From: Syntrophaceae bacterium UBA6078
Lineage (GTDB): Bacteria > Desulfobacterota > Syntrophia > Syntrophales > UBA2210
Reading direction: 5' to 3'
Assembly (NCBI GenBank): GCA_002428735.1
Contig: DIXO01000009.1
Coordinates: 1 to 64,000 of the forward strand
DNA length: 64,000 nucleotides
A program made the translations under genes and the position numbers. Position 1 is the stretch's first letter. Each line of letters opens with the position of its first letter. Below, piece after piece: positions 7,715-16,307 of this stretch. The notes under the pieces are model-generated. The model searched no databases. It saw only the letters and a list, made by a program, of their open reading frames with translations, and was not told where the DNA came from.

Positions 7715-8311
7715 TCAGCCTTTTTTCCGCCTTACCAGCCCGATTCCCGCCAGACCGCATCCGAGGAGCAGCATGGTGGCAGGTTCGGGAACCGGGGCAC
7801 TCGATGTCCCCACATTGAATGATATGCCACTGTTATAGAAATGACAGTCGGGATCGAACCCGAGTCCGAAAACACTGTCATTTTCCAGGTACGCGATCAG
7901 TGTGCCGATCTCAGACGCGTCAAATGAATAGGTTATGTCCTGCGCGATAGGCGGGAGATTCTCCCAGTGTGCCAGCGCGACCTGAATCCCGCTGTATCCC
8001 CAGCTTGCGAAATAGGAGCCATCCCTTGAGCCGTCCCACCCCGTCCTTACGCCGTCTACCGCCGTATCAAGGAGATGCAGGTACAGATCATTCGAACTCC
8101 AGTCGTCATTGCGGATGCCGTGAAAGGTCACGGATGCCGATGTTATGGTCTCTCCCGTGGGGATCGCCCAGTCGTCTTCACCCCAGGTATAATAATAGTT
8201 GTGATCGAGATCATACAGGTCGCCGAGATTCCATTCGAATGTCGTGGCGCGGGCCATCCCGGACAGTGACAATACAAACAGCACCGATATAATACACAAT
8301 AATCTTCTCAT
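7715..8311 (-). CDS. PEP-CTERM sorting domain protein
   Basis: From the ATG at 8311 (GGAGGG upstream) the protein is 198 residues with a signal peptide (MRRLLCIISVLFVLSLSGMARA). The mature part is Gly/Asp/Tyr/Trp-rich with beta-sandwich character. The last 25 residues are a classic PEP-CTERM tail: VPEPATMLLLG, a hydrophobic helix GLAGIGLV, and the basic end RRKKG. Such proteins are sorted by an exosortase and usually tied to exopolysaccharide or biofilm production. No exosortase is in the window. An in-frame upstream ATG at 8371 exists but would spoil the signal peptide. Confidence 0.85.
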   Translation of the reverse strand: MRRLLCIISVLFVLSLSGMARATTFEWNLGDLYDLDHNYYYTWGEDDWAIPTGETITSASVTFHGIRNDDWSSNDLYLHLLDTAVDGVRTGWDGSRDGSYFASWGYSGIQVALAHWENLPPIAQDITYSFDASEIGTLIAYLENDSVFGLGFDPDCHFYNSGISFNVGTSSAPVPEPATMLLLGCGLAGIGLVRRKKG

Positions 8312-8406
8312 TTCCCGATTCCCTCCATTCAAGGCATTCCCCGGTATTTGGCAGTTCTGTGTATCTTTCACATGGCTTCCCTTTTCCCCGATTTGGAACC
8401 TGTTGT

Positions 8407-8428
8407 AAATACTACCAAAGTAGTATTT
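8407..8428. promoter_or_regulatory. perfect inverted repeat, operator or terminator
   Basis: AAATACTAC and GTAGTATTT form a perfect 9+9 inverted repeat around CAAA, with TT following on the plus strand. It lies about 95 bases upstream of the PEP-CTERM start. The size and symmetry fit a dimeric repressor operator; the A/T flanks also fit a weak terminator for either strand. Confidence 0.5.
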
Positions 8429-8605
8429 TTAAGTGTTTTCGATACGTTAAGAACGGTTTTTTACTCAATTGAGGGTTTTGTGGGTGGAAAGGGAGTGGTT
8501 AGCCGCTTACGGGAGAGAAAAATATCTGGGGAGTGGCACGGTCCGGGTAGAAGATTTTGGACTGGGGTTGTTTTTAGGGAGGGGGAAATGAAAAAAAGAG
8601 ATGTC

Positions 8606-8634
8606 TTGACTAGAACACTACTATGAATTGTGAT
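8606..8634 (+). promoter_or_regulatory. promoter-like box shared with 9538-9566
   Basis: TTGACT (8606-8611), 17 bases, TGTGAT (8629-8634). The -35 side is embedded in TCTTGACTAGAAC, which recurs exactly at 9536-9548 in front of the next gene. Distance to the hydratase start (8709) leaves a leader of about 70 bases. Confidence 0.45.
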
Positions 8635-8708
8635 AAAAGTTCAGTCAAGGTTTTTTAATGCACGTCTTGGTGCTGGGCGATTTATTATCAATATAAAAGG
8701 AGGTTGTT

Positions 8709-9503
8709 ATGCTGTTTGAAACTATTTTACTGGAAAAAAATGAAGGTATTGGAGTTTTGACGCTTAATAGACCAGAGCGGCAGAATGCATTTAATGAAAA
8801 GATGTGGACTGAGATGGTTCAGGCACTCCATGAGGTAAATAAAGACGACGAGATTCGGGTTTTGGTGATAAAGGGTGCTGGCAAGGCGTTTTGCGCTGGG
8901 GCAGATGTTGGAGGTATGGCGTCTAAAGAAAAAAAATCAAGAGGAGCTGAGGCAATTCGTAGAGGATTTGCTAATGTCCAGAAAATGATCCTTGGCATTC
9001 AACAAATGGAAAAGCCAACGATTGCTATGATCAATGGAGCAGCTGTTGGGGGAGGTTTTGACCTGGCATGTGCTTGTGATATTCGCACGGGATCAGAGAA
9101 TAGCCGCTTCATGGTTGCATTTACTCGTATCGGTCTTTTCCCTGGTTGGGGAGGTACTTGGCTTATACCGCGAATTATAGGCATACCTAAGGCTGCAGAG
9201 ATGCTTTTCACCGGAAACTTTATGGACGCTGAGGAAGCAAAAAGTCTGAATCTATTAAATAAGCTTGTGCCAGCTCAAAACTTGGAAAGCGAAACGATGT
9301 CGCTTGCGCGGCAAATTGCAAATGGTCCTCCCATTGCCATTAGACTAGCTAAATTGCAATTGTACCAAGGGTTAGAAATAGATTTGGATATAGCGCTCAA
9401 ACTCGCCGCTGCTTTTGAAACTATTACCCTTTCTTCACAAGACCACAAGGAAGGGGTAGCCGCTTTCCGCGAGAAAAGACACCCCCAATATAGGGGTGAA
9501 TAA
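8709..9503 (+). CDS. enoyl-CoA hydratase/isomerase family protein
   Basis: The 264-residue protein has the crotonase fold: GVLTLNRPERQNAFNEKM near residue 15, the oxyanion-hole segment KAFCAGADVGGMA (about 60-73) and KPTIAMINGAAVGGGFDLACACD (about 101-123). It hydrates or isomerises an acyl-CoA in the cytoplasm. The second catalytic Glu position of true hydratases falls near FPGWGGTWLIPR, so the exact reaction is open. A strong AAAGGAGG precedes the ATG. Codon use and base composition are clearly more AT-rich than most of the window. The next gene encodes a dienoyl-CoA reductase-like enzyme, suggesting joint action on an unsaturated acyl-CoA. Confidence 0.88.
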   Translation: MLFETILLEKNEGIGVLTLNRPERQNAFNEKMWTEMVQALHEVNKDDEIRVLVIKGAGKAFCAGADVGGMASKEKKSRGAEAIRRGFANVQKMILGIQQMEKPTIAMINGAAVGGGFDLACACDIRTGSENSRFMVAFTRIGLFPGWGGTWLIPRIIGIPKAAEMLFTGNFMDAEEAKSLNLLNKLVPAQNLESETMSLARQIANGPPIAIRLAKLQLYQGLEIDLDIALKLAAAFETITLSSQDHKEGVAAFREKRHPQYRGE

Positions 9504-9826
9504 TGCCCCATCTGCTTCATTCAAATTATTAAGGCTCTTGACTAGAACGGCATAATTAACCATATTAAAAACATAGTCATGTCAACAACTAACAATAATC
9601 TCTTTGATTTGGTAGCTCGCTATCTGTTTGATTCAGTGTCAAAATAGGATTCATTACCACAGATAAAAATATTTCAATCAATATTATCTGAAAATGAGTT
9701 CAGGAAGTTAATTGGGTTCAGAGATTAACGGAGATTAAAATCAAGCTGCGCAAGCGCTTGCAAGAAAACCATACATTTGCCTGTCCTACAAATCGTGCCC
9801 AAAAATCATTTAAGGGGATGTCTCTT
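9504..9826. other. AT-rich leader of the reductase gene
   Basis: Over 300 bases without a gene. It holds the shared TCTTGACTAGAAC promoter-like box near its start. The rest is AT-rich with no strong hairpin seen. Confidence 0.45.
9538..9566 (+). promoter_or_regulatory. promoter-like box shared with 8606-8634
   Basis: TTGACT (9538-9543), 17 bases, CATATT (9561-9566), with the same flanking TC...AGAAC as the box before the hydratase gene. The identical 13-base word at both promoters suggests a common regulator binding over the -35 element. Confidence 0.45.
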
Positions 9827-11743
9827 ATGCATATAGAAGGAGAGCTTTTTGAACCTATAACGATTGCCAACATGGAGGTAAAAAATCGGATTGTGATGTC
9901 GTCGATTAGCCTCTCTGCATGGGAGACAGAAAGAGTAAAGCAGTTTTATCTCGAACGTTCGCAAGGCGGCGTGGGACTTATCATTTGTAACCTTGCGACC
10001 ATCAGACGCGAAATGCCTAGAAGAAATCAGATGGCCATTGAGGATGATTCTCGTCTGCCTATGCTAAAGGACTTTGTTAATACTATACACGGAGGCGGTG
10101 CTAAAGTTGCAGCCCAATTGGTAGCGAGGCCAGCATGGAAAAGTGAACATGAACAAGCCGTTGAAATTCTAGGTCCTTCATCAGTACCGTGCTCACATCA
10201 GAAAAATGTCCCTCCTCCACGCCCCCTTACTAAAGAAGATATTGCATATGTAATTTCTGAAATGGGAAATGCTGCAAAAAGGGCTAAGGATGCCGGATTT
10301 GATGCTGTGGAGTTACATTCTTTTGGTGGATCCTGCTTATTAAGTCAGTTCTTATCACCGGTTATAAATAAAAGAACTGATCAATATGGGGGAACACTCG
10401 AAAATCGTCTGAAGTTTATGCTTGAAATTATTGACAGGATAAGAGGTCAAGTAGGACGTTATTATCCTATCCTCTGTCGCATTTCTGGTGATGAATTTCT
10501 TGAAGATGGAAACTCAGAGGAAGCAATGGGCGAAGTTGCGCGTATCCTGGAGGGTTGTGGTGTCGATGCAATTAATGTAACGACCGGTTTTTATCTGCTA
10601 TCCAAAGTGCCGTTTATGCAAATGCCAGTACCGAGAGGAAACTGGATCTATTTAGCTCAGAAAATTAAACAGGTTGTTAAAATTCCAGTCATTGGAGGAA
10701 CAAGGATAAATGACCCTTTGGTTGCAGAAAAGGCAGTATCATCGGGCAAAATGGATATGGTATATCTTTGCCGTGCACTTATTGCAGATCCCCAATTCCC
10801 CAATAAGGTTATGCAAGGTAGATTCGATGAGATTCAACAATGTATTGCATGTTGCCATTGTCTAGATTCGACAATGGAGGGAAGAGGCCTTGAATGCTCT
10901 ATTAACCCTCGAGTAGGCATAGAATTGAACTTTCCTATAACCACTAATGTAGGAAAATCTAAAAAAGTAGTAATAGTTGGCGGAGGCCCTTGCGGTATGG
11001 AAGCTGCCATTACTGCTGAAGAACAAGGACATAAAGTTATACTGTATGAGAGTAATAACCAACTGGGAGGTGCCCTTCTTTTGGCCGCTCTTCCACCGCA
11101 TAAAGAGGAAATATCTAATTTTATCAAACAAATGATTAGACGTATCGAAAAATCAAGTATAATTGTAAAGTTAGGTGAAAAAGGAACAATCCCCATGATT
11201 TTAGATTGCAATCCAGATTTGGTGATTTTTGCAACAGGCGCAGATAACTATATCCCCAGTATTCAAGGTATAGAAAATTCTAATGTGATACCTTTTCAAA
11301 AAGCTCTTACTGATGTGGCAAGCGTTGGCAATCGTGTTATTATCATAGGAGGCGGAATGGTAGGGTGTGAAGTTGCTGACTTTTTAGCCATTAGAGGTAA
11401 AACTGTAACGGTTCTAGAGAAAACAAAGCGTTTTGCTGCTGATGCGGGTAGAACGGGAAGGTGGGTGCTACTTCAGCGACTACGAAACCGGAGTGTGAGA
11501 TTAGAGGCCTCAATTGAAGTAACAAAAATTGACCAAAAAGGAGTAACAGCGAAGGTTCCCAATAAAGAAAGGTTTTTTGCCTGTGATACTGTGGTAATTG
11601 CCACCGGATTTATACCAACAATTGACCTGAAAAAAGAAAAAATAGGTGATAAAATACCTTTCGTTTTCGCGGGCAATTGCAGGAAGCCCGGGCATATAAG
11701 ACAAGTCATTAAGGAAGGGTTTTTAGCAATTCAACAGCTTTAG
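9827..11743 (+). CDS. FadH-like NADH:flavin oxidoreductase (2,4-dienoyl-CoA reductase type)
   Basis: About 638 residues from the ATG at 9827 (AAGGGG nine bases upstream). The N-terminal half is an Old Yellow Enzyme TIM barrel: FEPITIANMEVKNRIVMSS, VELHSFGGSCLLSQFLSP, NKRTDQYGGTLENR. It is followed by a four-Cys iron-sulfur motif (CIACCHC...C near QQCIACCHCLDSTM), then two dinucleotide-binding folds (VVIVGGGPCGMEAA and VIIIGGGMVGCEVADFL). This is the layout of E. coli FadH and related enoate or trimethylamine dehydrogenases: NAD(P)H to FAD to 4Fe-4S to FMN. It probably reduces an unsaturated acid or acyl-CoA together with the crotonase upstream. AT-rich, likely acquired with its neighbour. Confidence 0.88.
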   Translation: MHIEGELFEPITIANMEVKNRIVMSSISLSAWETERVKQFYLERSQGGVGLIICNLATIRREMPRRNQMAIEDDSRLPMLKDFVNTIHGGGAKVAAQLVARPAWKSEHEQAVEILGPSSVPCSHQKNVPPPRPLTKEDIAYVISEMGNAAKRAKDAGFDAVELHSFGGSCLLSQFLSPVINKRTDQYGGTLENRLKFMLEIIDRIRGQVGRYYPILCRISGDEFLEDGNSEEAMGEVARILEGCGVDAINVTTGFYLLSKVPFMQMPVPRGNWIYLAQKIKQVVKIPVIGGTRINDPLVAEKAVSSGKMDMVYLCRALIADPQFPNKVMQGRFDEIQQCIACCHCLDSTMEGRGLECSINPRVGIELNFPITTNVGKSKKVVIVGGGPCGMEAAITAEEQGHKVILYESNNQLGGALLLAALPPHKEEISNFIKQMIRRIEKSSIIVKLGEKGTIPMILDCNPDLVIFATGADNYIPSIQGIENSNVIPFQKALTDVASVGNRVIIIGGGMVGCEVADFLAIRGKTVTVLEKTKRFAADAGRTGRWVLLQRLRNRSVRLEASIEVTKIDQKGVTAKVPNKERFFACDTVVIATGFIPTIDLKKEKIGDKIPFVFAGNCRKPGHIRQVIKEGFLAIQQL

Positions 11744-11754
11744 TTTTATTACCG

Positions 11755-12861
11755 CGGCAATTATACATAGCAATATTGGTAGTAGTGTGATATGCTGTGC
11801 GCATGGAAAAAGTTGATGGACGCACGCATAGTCCCCAGACGCAATACGAAATCAGGAAGCAAGTTATTCGTCTTCGGAAACAGGGTATTCAGAATCAGGT
11901 GTTGGCGGATGGAATCGGGATCAGCGTATTTCATGCCAGCAGGATCTGGCAAAGCTACTTGAGGGAGGGTAACAAAGCGATCAAGCTGGGGATACGCGGT
12001 CGCCGGACGGGAGAGAAACGAACCCTTGCGACCGAACAGGAAGCCCAGGTGAAACGAGCCTTGATTGACAAGACACCGGACCAGATGAAGCTTCCCTTTG
12101 CGCTGTGGACGCGGGACGCCGTGAAGTTGTTGATTCGGCAGTTGTTTGGCATTGAGATGCCGATTCGGACCGTTGGTGAGTACCTCAAGCGGTGGGGTTT
12201 TACTCCTCAGAAGCCGGTCAAACGGGCCTATGAGCAGAGCTCGCAGGCGGTAAAGAAGTGGTTGGATACGGATTATCCTGTCATTGCCTCTCGGGCGAAG
12301 CTGGAGAAGGCGGAGATCCACTGGGGCGATGAGACGGGGATTCAGACGGGCGCCAACCGTGTCCGGGGTTTTGCACCGAAGGGAGAGACTCCGGTCATCA
12401 GGATGGTGGCCAAGAAGATCCATGTCAGTATGATTTCGGCCATTACCAATGGCGGTAAGGTGCGCTTCATGATGTACGAAGATGCCATGAATTCCGAGCT
12501 CTTGATCAAGTTTATGACCCGCCTGACCAAAGATGCTGGGCGCACGGTTTTTTTGATTTTGGATAATCTTCGGGCACATCATGGCAAAAATGTCAAACAA
12601 TGGTTAGAAGAACACCGGGAACAAATTGAGGTTTTCCATCTGCCCTCATATTCGCCGGAACTCAATCCAGACGAGTATTTAAACGGAAATCTTAAGACCA
12701 AAGTACACTCCGGCAAGCCGGTTCGTAACAGAGAGGATCTTGAAAAGAAAACCCGTTCATACATGAGAACCCTCCTGAAGAGACCAGCTCATGTCAGAAG
12801 CTATTTCAGGCATCATAAGGTCGCTTATGCCGCGTAATAAAATTGACATGTTCAATTGCCG
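11755..12861 (+). mobile_element. complete IS630-family insertion sequence
   Basis: The left end CGGCAATTATACATAGCAAT (11755-11774) matches the inverted right end, which ends TTGCCG at 12861, at about 19 of 23 positions. The element is about 1.1 kb, the size expected for IS630 members with one transposase. It begins 12 bases after the reductase stop, so it did not break that gene. A flanking TA duplication could not be confirmed at these boundaries, so the tips may be a few bases off. Confidence 0.8.
11803..12837 (+). CDS. IS630 family transposase
   Basis: About 344 residues, intact. The N-terminus has a helix-turn-helix (QVLADGIGISVFHASRIW) with RKQ-rich flanks, then a winged-helix region (RTVGEYLKRWGFTPQKP). 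The DDE catalytic triad of the Tc1/mariner-IS630 superfamily is visible: Asp in WGDETG, Asp in LILDNLRAHH, and Glu in YSPELNPDEYLNG. The ATG at 11803 is preceded in frame by GTG at 11797, an alternative start. No frameshift is seen, so the element may be active. Confidence 0.93.
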   Translation: MEKVDGRTHSPQTQYEIRKQVIRLRKQGIQNQVLADGIGISVFHASRIWQSYLREGNKAIKLGIRGRRTGEKRTLATEQEAQVKRALIDKTPDQMKLPFALWTRDAVKLLIRQLFGIEMPIRTVGEYLKRWGFTPQKPVKRAYEQSSQAVKKWLDTDYPVIASRAKLEKAEIHWGDETGIQTGANRVRGFAPKGETPVIRMVAKKIHVSMISAITNGGKVRFMMYEDAMNSELLIKFMTRLTKDAGRTVFLILDNLRAHHGKNVKQWLEEHREQIEVFHLPSYSPELNPDEYLNGNLKTKVHSGKPVRNREDLEKKTRSYMRTLLKRPAHVRSYFRHHKVAYAA

Positions 12862-12892
12862 AACTGATAACCCGACCAGCTCTATCAGTATC

Positions 12893-14449
12893 TCACCGGG
12901 GATAGCCGGTGATTTCCCTGATTCGCTTATAGAGAGGTTTCAGATGTTTGTACATTTTTTCGTAGACTTCGCGGTAGAGCCGATCATAGATCTCGTGGTT
13001 CTCCTGATTTGGTTCGAATACCTCGCCCACATGCGTCATGGCTCTAACGGCGGATTCAAAATCGGTGTGCAGACCGAGGCCCACGGCGGTATCTATGGCT
13101 GCGCCGAGCCCCGATGTTTCATAGACGTGGGGCCGGGCGGTGGGCAAGCCGAAGATATCCGCCGCCGCACGCATGGCGTTTCTGCTCTGCGAGCCGCCGC
13201 CGGATACGCGGAGGCTGGTGATGGGGATATGGGTCCGTTTCTCTATCCGCTCTTTCCCCTCTCTGAGGGCATACCCCAATCCCTCCAGGATGGCCCGGTA
13301 AAAATGTCCCTTCGTGTGCACATCGCCGAAGCCGATGATGGCTCCCTTGGCCTCCGGTCCGGGGAGCTTTAACCCCGGGGTCCAGTAGGGTTGCAACACC
13401 AGCCCCATGGAGCCGGGGGGGATATCATCCACCATTTTGTCAAAGAGGGTTTCCGGCGTGACTCCCTGCCGGGACGCCTCCTGCTGTTCCTGATAACCGA
13501 ATTCCCTGTTGAACCAGCTTACCATCCAGAACCCGCGGTAGATCTGCACCTCGATGGTATAATACCCCGGCACCGCGGACGGGTAGGGGGGGAGAATGGG
13601 AATCGGTTCCACGTACTTTTTGCTGGTGACATTGATAGTGGCGGTGGTGCTGAAACTGAGACAGCCGATGGAGGGATCGAGACTTCCCGAGCCGATCACC
13701 TCGCATGCCTTGTCCGTGGCCGCTGCTATGAGGGGAAGGCCTTCGGGAATGCCCGTTTCTTCGGCCGCCTTCCGGCTGATGCTCCCCAGCGGCTGGCCCG
13801 GCGGGACGAGTTCCGGGAGCAGTTCACGCCCCACGGGAATCACTTTCCATTTCCAGTTCCAGTCGGAAGCCCAGCGCAGGCGCTTGTAGTCAAAAGGGAT
13901 CATGGCGACCTGGCAACCGATGGAATCGACGAATTCTCCCGTAAGGCGGTAGGTCAGATACCCGGAGAGGAGGAGGTATTTGTGTGTTTTTTTCCAGATA
14001 TCGGGTTGATAGGTACGGATCCAGTTCGCCTCGGCCTCGGCCTGGAGGTAGGATACCGTGTCGCTGACGCGCCCGATCTTGAAGAGAAGGCCCCACAGCC
14101 CCCCCAGGGGGTGCAGTCCGTGGGTCTTGCGCTGATCCAGCCATATCATGGCGGGGCGGAGGGGCGTGCCGTTCAGGTCGACGTTGATGAGCGTGCTTCT
14201 CTGTGTCGTGATGGATACGCCGGCAATCCGCTCCCGGAATGGCCCTTCGTTCCATAATTCCTGACAGGCCCGGCAGAGGGCGTCCCAGAATACGGCGGGG
14301 TCCTGCTCCGCCCATCCGGGCTGCTCCGAATAGTAGGGTTCAAAGATGACCTGACGGCGCGCCACCAGTTCCCCGTTCAAGTCGAAGAGGAGGGCTTTCA
14401 GGCTCTGCGTTCCGTTATCGATGGAGAGAAGGAGATCTCGGTTATCCAT
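12893..14449 (-). CDS. FGGY-family carbohydrate kinase (xylulokinase-like)
   Basis: The 518-residue protein shows both halves of the FGGY kinase fold: LLLSIDNGTQSLKALLFDLNG at the N-terminus (phosphate 1 motif), PAMIWLDQRKTHGL near residue 100, PLIAAATDKACEVIGSGSLDP near 245, and the C-terminal RVSGGGSQSRNAMRAAADIFGLP (FGGY signature, about 410-432). Such kinases phosphorylate a pentulose, polyol or similar sugar with ATP. The substrate cannot be fixed; no sugar isomerase or transporter is adjacent. It is 44 bases downstream of rsmI on the same strand, probably the distal end of that operon. Confidence 0.88.
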   Translation of the reverse strand: MDNRDLLLSIDNGTQSLKALLFDLNGELVARRQVIFEPYYSEQPGWAEQDPAVFWDALCRACQELWNEGPFRERIAGVSITTQRSTLINVDLNGTPLRPAMIWLDQRKTHGLHPLGGLWGLLFKIGRVSDTVSYLQAEAEANWIRTYQPDIWKKTHKYLLLSGYLTYRLTGEFVDSIGCQVAMIPFDYKRLRWASDWNWKWKVIPVGRELLPELVPPGQPLGSISRKAAEETGIPEGLPLIAAATDKACEVIGSGSLDPSIGCLSFSTTATINVTSKKYVEPIPILPPYPSAVPGYYTIEVQIYRGFWMVSWFNREFGYQEQQEASRQGVTPETLFDKMVDDIPPGSMGLVLQPYWTPGLKLPGPEAKGAIIGFGDVHTKGHFYRAILEGLGYALREGKERIEKRTHIPITSLRVSGGGSQSRNAMRAAADIFGLPTARPHVYETSGLGAAIDTAVGLGLHTDFESAVRAMTHVGEVFEPNQENHEIYDRLYREVYEKMYKHLKPLYKRIREITGYPR

Positions 14450-14493
14450 GGCATACTCCCAATGCTGATGTTGTTCTCCTTCCTTCCGAACAG

Positions 14494-15354
14494 TCAGGAC
14501 GATTCATCGTGTGATTCTTCCTCTATGAAAGCAAGGACGTGCCGGTATACCTCTTTCCTCGGCACGTTCATTTCCTCCGAGAGCGCATTGATGATATCGC
14601 GGGTGGAGGATGCGGAATCTTTGCGCGTCTCGTGGAACCGCGCCCGTATCTCTTCGGGTGAAACGGTCGAACGGTCGGCATCGGCTCCCGAAGCCACGAT
14701 CGTGATCTCCCCCTTAACCCGTTTTCCTCGGAAGGATTCGATGATTTCATCGGCGGTGCCGCGCAGTGTCTCTTCGTACAGCTTTGTCAATTCTCTCGAT
14801 ACGGCAATCTGCCTCTCCCCGAGGATCTCCCGGATATCCTCCAGGGCGGAGACGAGCCGGTTGGGAGATTCATAGAAGACCATGGTTTTCGGTTCCTCTC
14901 GCACCGATTCGAGGAACTGTCTTCTCTTCGTGCGGCGGGAGGGAAGGAACCCGAAGAAGACGAAGCTGTCCATGGGAAGGCCGGAGGCATTGAGAGCGGC
15001 AACGGCGGCAACCGGCCCGGGGACCGGAATGATCTTAATGGACTGGGCGATGGCGTGATTGACGAAGAGGTATCCCGGATCTGATATCCCCGGAGTCCCC
15101 GCGTCCGATACGTAGGCAATATCGGTCCCTTCACGCAGCCTGGATATGAGGTATTCGCTCTTTTTCAGTTCATTGTGATCGTGGAGGCTGGTCAGAGGCG
15201 TGTCAATCCCGTGGGCATCGAGGAGCACTCTTGTTCTCCGGGTGTCTTCCGCCGCAATCATCCCCACTTCCTTGAGGACGCGGATGGCCCGGAGCGTGAT
15301 GTCCTCCAGATTACCGATGGGGGTGGCGACGATATACAGGGTTCCTTGTTTCAT
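14494..15354 (-). CDS. rsmI: 16S rRNA (cytidine1402-2'-O)-methyltransferase
   Basis: The 286-residue protein begins MKQGTLYIVATPIGNLEDITLRA, the RsmI hallmark, followed by AAEDTRRTRVLLDAHGI and SDAGTPGISDPGYLFV, the SAM-binding loops of the tetrapyrrole-methylase fold. It methylates the 2'-OH of C1402 in 16S rRNA, a decoding-centre base. It sits just after yraN (12-base gap). Length matches the family. Confidence 0.95.
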   Translation of the reverse strand: MKQGTLYIVATPIGNLEDITLRAIRVLKEVGMIAAEDTRRTRVLLDAHGIDTPLTSLHDHNELKKSEYLISRLREGTDIAYVSDAGTPGISDPGYLFVNHAIAQSIKIIPVPGPVAAVAALNASGLPMDSFVFFGFLPSRRTKRRQFLESVREEPKTMVFYESPNRLVSALEDIREILGERQIAVSRELTKLYEETLRGTADEIIESFRGKRVKGEITIVASGADADRSTVSPEEIRARFHETRKDSASSTRDIINALSEEMNVPRKEVYRHVLAFIEEESHDESS

Positions 15355-15366
15355 GGCGATTCGATA

Positions 15367-15765
15367 TCACAGGCTCAAGTCGAAGGCGTTTCGTATCAGC
15401 GTTACCCGGTTTCCCTGGGGGGTGAAGCGTATGGCCACCACATCGAATCTCGCGTTATGGTCGGTGAGCCCTCTTTCCTGCAGGTAGCGCAGCGCCGTCC
15501 GGGAGATTTTTTTCTGCTTGTCAGCTCCGATGGCTTCTTCGGGGGACCCGAAGATATCCGATTCTCTTCCCTTGACCTCGACAAAGGCCACGTCCTGTTT
15601 GTCCATGGCGATAATGTCGATCTCTCCATACCGGCACCGGTAATTTCTCTCGATGATCCGATACCCCTCCTTTTTCAGACAGGCGACAGCCGCATCCTCT
15701 CCCTTGATCCCCTTTACTCTGTTAGCTGACCTTGAAGGACCGCCTGTGGATCTTGCATCGGCCAT
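15367..15765 (-). CDS. YraN/UPF0102 family nuclease-like protein
   Basis: The 132-residue protein carries the UPF0102 core: GIKGEDAAVACLKKEGYRIIERNYRCRYGEIDIIAMD, then VAFVEVKGRE, a PD-(D/E)xK-like active site (E in GEID, D, then ExK in VEVK). The family is thought to be an endonuclease-like fold of uncertain role and is commonly next to rnhB, as here. The ORF overlaps the rnhB 3' end by 44 bases if the first ATG is used; no better start is evident. Confidence 0.87.
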   Translation of the reverse strand: MADARSTGGPSRSANRVKGIKGEDAAVACLKKEGYRIIERNYRCRYGEIDIIAMDKQDVAFVEVKGRESDIFGSPEEAIGADKQKKISRTALRYLQERGLTDHNARFDVVAIRFTPQGNRVTLIRNAFDLSL

Positions 15766-16306
15766 ATTCTTTCAGGGCCTCCCGATGTTCCTTTGTGCCG
15801 TATCCCTTGTTTTTCAAGAAGTTATACTGAGGATACAGGGTATGATACCTGTCCATGATCTGATCTCTGGATACCTTTGCTATAATGGACGCGGCAGCCA
15901 CGGAAAGACTGAGGGAATCACCCCCGATGATCGTCTCCTGGGCAATGGACGTGTTGATGGTATGTATTCCGTCTATGAGGATGTAATCGGGCTGGGGGGA
16001 GAGGTTTGAAACGGCTGTCAGCATGGCGGACAAAGTTGCCTGCAGGATATTCATCCTGTCGATAGAGGCGGCGTCTACGATCCCCAGACCGGCGGAGACC
16101 GCCTCATTTCGTATTGTTGTGTACAGGGATTCGCGCTTCCGGGGAGTCAGCTCCTTTGAATCTCTGATCTCCCCGTTGATATAATCCGGAGGGAAAATGA
16201 CTGCCGCGGCAACAACGGGACCAGCGAGGGGACCTCTCCCGGCCTCGTCAACGCCGGCGATAGCGCTGAAACCGCGCCGGCGGGCGCGCAGTTCGAATTG
16301 ATGCAT
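15722..16306 (-). CDS. rnhB: ribonuclease HII
   Basis: The 194-residue protein has the RNase HII motifs: IAGVDEAGRGPLAGPVVAAAV with the catalytic Asp-Glu pair (DEAGRG), RDSKELTPRKRE, and DGIHTIN plus SIIAKVSRDQIMD toward the C-terminus. It removes ribonucleotides from RNA/DNA hybrids and misincorporated rNMPs. It starts one base after the rplS stop, so is translationally coupled. ATG chosen as annotated; length is standard. Confidence 0.95.
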   Translation of the reverse strand: MHQFELRARRRGFSAIAGVDEAGRGPLAGPVVAAAVIFPPDYINGEIRDSKELTPRKRESLYTTIRNEAVSAGLGIVDAASIDRMNILQATLSAMLTAVSNLSPQPDYILIDGIHTINTSIAQETIIGGDSLSLSVAAASIIAKVSRDQIMDRYHTLYPQYNFLKNKGYGTKEHREALKEYGRCKIHRRSFKVS

Positions 16307-16307
16307 C

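Larger units (their letters stand above)
8312..8708. other. intergenic region between divergent genes
   Basis: Almost 400 bases without a gene between the divergent PEP-CTERM and enoyl-CoA hydratase genes. It contains a perfect inverted repeat (8407-8428) and a promoter-like box (8606-8634). The frame at 8348-8626 has no Shine-Dalgarno and no protein-like character, and I do not call it. Confidence 0.5.

Noticed and set aside
8348..8626. 92-codon frame upstream of the crotonase gene
   Set aside because: No ribosome binding site, odd composition, overlaps the inverted repeat and promoter-like box.
8606..8660. Sigma-54 promoter search in the PEP-CTERM upstream region
   Set aside because: A TGGCAC word at about 8535 lacks the TTGC element at the right distance and points the wrong way, so no sigma-54 site was called.
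11744..11754. TA target duplication for the IS630 element
   Set aside because: TA dinucleotides near each end are at unequal distances from the inverted repeats, so I did not claim a target duplication.
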